From positions 17,167,694-17,231,693 of the forward strand of contig CM038703.1 in assembly GCA_021613375.1 (NCBI GenBank): a stretch of 64,000 nt of DNA. Direction: 5' to 3'. The DNA comes from Megaleporinus macrocephalus (taxonomy: Eukaryota > Chordata > Actinopteri > Characiformes > Anostomidae). The position numbers were made by a program, and so were the translations under genes. Each line of letters opens with the position of its first letter. Position 1 is the stretch's first letter. The notes beneath the pieces were generated by a model. The model was given only the letters and a program-made list of their open reading frames with translations, was not told where the DNA came from and did not search any database. Shown here one piece after another: positions 61,641-64,000 of this stretch.

Positions 61641-61801
61641 CAGAAACTAATAACAAACACCTGGGGCTAACAAGAGGGAGCAAACAGGGAGCAGGTGAGG
61701 GGTGGAGACACTGAGCACATGACTGAAACGTAAACAGAAGCACATGGACTTGACAGGACATTGTGAACAAAGACAGACATGAAACCAGACAGACCGTGAC
61801 A
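61398..61801 (-). mobile_element. Solo-LTR/TRIM-like repeat, copy 2, with internal TA run
   Basis: Shares gaaacgtaaacagaagcaca and tggagacac...gagcacatgac blocks with 28216-28559 and ends cgtgaca at 61801 (TG...CA form on the opposite strand). The left end is truncated at the LINE tail. A (TA)n run at 61570-61640 expands it. Confidence 0.55.
61570..61640. repeat. (AT)n microsatellite inside the LTR-like repeat
   Basis: About 35 AT units with one interruption (tatgta at 61631-61636). Absent at the corresponding place of copy 1, so it expanded after insertion. Confidence 0.95.
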
Positions 61802-61919
61802 CAGACGGACTACAGTCTGTAATTGTTGAACTATAAAGTGCACCTATTTGGTAAGTGAAGCTGATAAAACAGACAATGTGTAGATATAAGTATGTGGTTT
61901 TAATGTCATGGCTGTGTAC

Positions 61920-62284
61920 ATGTATGCATTGTAATATTTTGTTCAATTACACACATTCTTCACATTCAAACACTTTGCAAACAATGTAGAGGATATGGAT
62001 TAAAAACACATCATTTACATGTCTGTGTTTATCTCAGATGGTCCAGTTCTTTAATTTTTGATGTTGTCTCGGCCGGTTCTGTATCCTTCTAATCTTGACC
62101 TTCTTTGCATATTTTGAAAACCCTAGTTTCCCCTTGATTTCTTTTGTGATTGTATAATGAATGGACCAATAGGAATGTGTTACATTAACCTACATTACTA
62201 ATAAACTACATTTCTTTTCTCCTGTGAAATAACTACTTTGGAGATGACACGGACAATGACAACATGACGGTGACGATAGTTGAA
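61920..62284. other. Intergenic, nothing recognised
   Basis: AT-rich, no supported feature. Confidence 0.5.
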
Positions 62285-62790
62285 ATTCAAAATACAATAT
62301 ATGAAATTCTCAATATATTCCCAAAGTATGCAGGGCAGTAGTACTTCATGACCAGGACTGGGCACTGTCGTAAAACAAGGCCTGGTTTGTGTGGGAAAGC
62401 TGATCTGCTTGCGGCTCTAAAGGGCTGTAACACGGCTGAAGGAGCAAGGATGCAGACGCCGTGTCTGCTGGAAGAGGCTGTCGTCACTCAGCACCCGGGC
62501 TGCGGCTCACTGGGGACGTCTGCGAGAAAGGGCTGCTGCGGGGTAGGCTGGTTGGGGGATACGGTGAAACGTCTGCATGGTCCCTTAAGTCTGCATGTCA
62601 GGCTTCATGCAGAGAGAACCCGAGCGTTCTGGAGCTCAGTCAGACGTCTACCAGCAGGCTGAAGTGTGCTGGAATGTTGGGACGTGGCTGGTGTCGAGCA
62701 TGTGTGTGTGTGTCTGTGTGTAAGACGCAGGCAGACAGAGCCAGAGAAAGAGAGGTGTGATGCGTGTCAGGGGAATTGTGTACTCTTGTC
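62285..62790. other. GC-rich, CpG-containing island
   Basis: The most GC-rich unique segment in the window after the angpt1 exon, open for about 100 codons in two plus frames (62348-62662 and 62461-62760) without recognisable domain or signal peptide. A GT-rich run (62698-62722) follows. It could be a regulatory element or an unrecognised exon. No splice-bounded conserved peptide could be picked out. Confidence 0.3.
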
Positions 62791-63182
62791 ACTGGCAGTC
62801 CTAAAAGAGCTTTCTGAAAAGGTTTAATCTCTTGAGAAGGACCCTGCTGGAAAGGCTCCGGAAATAGCAGCGCTTTCCAGACCCCTCACAAACACACTGC
62901 CCACACACACACACACATACACATATGCTCACACTCAGACTTCTCTGCCTTCTTTCTTTTCCTTACAATGAAGTCATGAAATGAGTCCAAAATAGTATTT
63001 AATGCACATTTTCACTTTCCCTCTGTTGGTCCATCGGCTCCAGCCACAGGTAAGAGAGATTAGCAGATTTGTTTGGGCAGGTTTTCTTTTACTCATTACT
63101 TGATTTCCAATTCATACCAGATAAAGACATACACATCATGATCACAGTAGGGATTGCTTACAAGTATATTAAACAGTACATG
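62791..63182. other. Intergenic; short CA run at 62902-62917
   Basis: Nothing else recognised. Confidence 0.5.
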
Positions 63183-63190
63183 TAATATAG

Positions 63191-63572
63191 TAGGGGTGTG
63201 AGAAAATATTGAAAATATTAAATATTGGGATACTATGTTTGGTGATATTGTATCGATTCTCAAAAACACAGTATCGATACACAGATTCTTGGCAGACAGT
63301 GAATCTGTGTGTGTTGTGTTTAAACCTCTGACCACTAGATGGCAGTGTTGTAATCCACTCCACTCCAACATTAACAAGCAGCACAAGGGTGCAATGCTAT
63401 TGTGAGAATTGGCAACCCTGTTCATGTAGTGGTGTGTTTTAATAGTAGGATTTAAAAAATCTCAGTATATCACTTTTCGTGCAGTATCGCAATATATCAC
63501 GATATATTGAATCGTGACCGCTCTATCACAATACGTATTGTATTGCCAGGTTCTTGCCAATACACAGCCAGA
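63191..63572. mobile_element. hAT MITE (382 bp) with perfect 8-bp duplication
   Basis: It starts TAGGGGTGTGAGAAAATATT and ends caatacacagccaga (inverse TCTGGCTGTG). It is flanked by taatatag on both sides (63183-63190 and 63573-63580). The interior has tatcgattctcaaaa, acagtatcgata and gtatcgcaatatatcacgat, characteristic of an abundant fish hAT-type MITE. No transposase. Confidence 0.88.
63332..63345 (+). promoter_or_regulatory. CTCF-like motif inside the hAT MITE
   Basis: CCACTAGATGGCAG fits the CCASYAGRKGGCRS consensus completely. It lies in the middle of the transposon. The motif at 59007 faces the other way, so the two are divergent. Confidence 0.4.
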
Positions 63573-63580
63573 TAATATAG

Positions 63581-64000
63581 CTGTTGAAATATTTTCACTT
63601 TAGTTTAAAGATAAAGCCTAAAAAATGCATCTTATGTCTGCTCTAAACTACAGGAATTTCAAAATCCTAACTAATGCATGACAGAACCCACACATCACAA
63701 CAGATTCCAAAGATTTGTTCTTCCTCCTGTCCTCAAAGCCCCCACACTGCAGGGTTAACAAAATAACACATGCTTTCAACGCTGATGATCAGACTTTCAA
63801 TCAACAGTTTTCTTTATTCCAATTTTTCTCAGAACTAGAGATCTCACAGAATTTTTTGTAAACAAACTTGGATAAAAACAACTCTAACGCACAGATAACT
63901 GTGGTGGTTTGGTGTCTCTCTGGAACCATGTAACACATGGTCAGATATTATAAAGTAAAGGCAACAACATTCTAGGTGCTATTCCCACTGTTGAACCTAT
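63581..64000. other. Intergenic, nothing recognised
   Basis: AT-rich to the right edge. No supported feature. Confidence 0.5.

Larger units (their letters stand above)
61054..61919. mobile_element. Foldback-family element (copy 2) split by a LINE tail and an LTR-like repeat
   Basis: Left arm 61054-61176 and right arm 61802-61919 are inverted: gttttatcagcttcacttaa / (inverse) gttttatcagcttcacttac, tagactgtgatccatctg / cagactgtagtccgtctg, and gtacagccattagccat / gtacacagccatgacat. Both arms match the start of the 36100-36478 copy. The centre has been replaced or enlarged by 61218-61801. Confidence 0.75.

Overview
The window reads as vertebrate, almost certainly teleost, nuclear DNA. It is AT-rich and intron/intergenic in character, with (AT)n, (CA)n and (TTA)n microsatellites and typical fish transposable elements: Tc1 and hAT MITEs, Rex1-, L2- and L1-like LINEs, and tRNA-headed SINEs. 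The mix of repeat families suggests an otophysan, possibly a characiform. That placement rests on pattern recognition, not on a database search.

Only one host gene can be supported. The first coding exon of angiopoietin-1 (angpt1) lies on the minus strand at 1532-1897, with a splice donor at 1531 and intron 1 running off the left edge. Its upstream side contains a candidate 5' leader (about 1898-2358) built partly from a ~150-bp imperfect duplication with short upstream ORFs, and a TATA-like box at 2381-2388. Everything from about 2.4 kb to 64 kb is therefore the intergenic region 5' of angpt1. In human the next gene on that side is RSPO2, far away. No further host exon is recognisable, and nearly all other ORFs are short and random.

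The intergenic region alternates between unique-looking, more GC-balanced islands and repeat clusters. The islands (about 3.0-3.6, 5.0-5.6, 7.3-7.7, 14.4-15.1, 25.0-25.9, 29.4-30.1, 47.0-48.3, 55.7-56.1 and 62.3-62.8 kb) are candidate regulatory elements that only alignment can test. The repeat clusters are: a minisatellite at 6.5-6.9; an inverted repeat enclosing a MITE at 13.1-14.25; two copies of a ~0.5-kb repeat at 15.5 and 18.5; an hAT-like composite at 23.8-24.3; a SINE at 27.6 and an LTR-like repeat at 28.2; a 2.1-kb polypyrimidine satellite at 31.6-33.7; a Rex1-like LINE at 34.2-36.05 broken by a SINE and an hAT MITE, both with intact target-site duplications; a Tc1 pseudogene at 44.3-45.8; a mariner-like element with a nested hAT element at 49.1-51.1; a SINE/L1 pair at 53.2-53.9; an L2 fragment at 59.4-60.3; a nested foldback/LINE/LTR cluster at 61.05-61.92; and an hAT MITE carrying a CTCF-like motif at 63.2-63.6.

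I found no previously undescribed multi-gene system. The points most worth a second look are the duplicated uORF-bearing angpt1 leader, the higher-order polypyrimidine satellite (which creates a spurious 779-codon ORF), the datable nested insertions, and the composite hAT structure with matching outer duplications.
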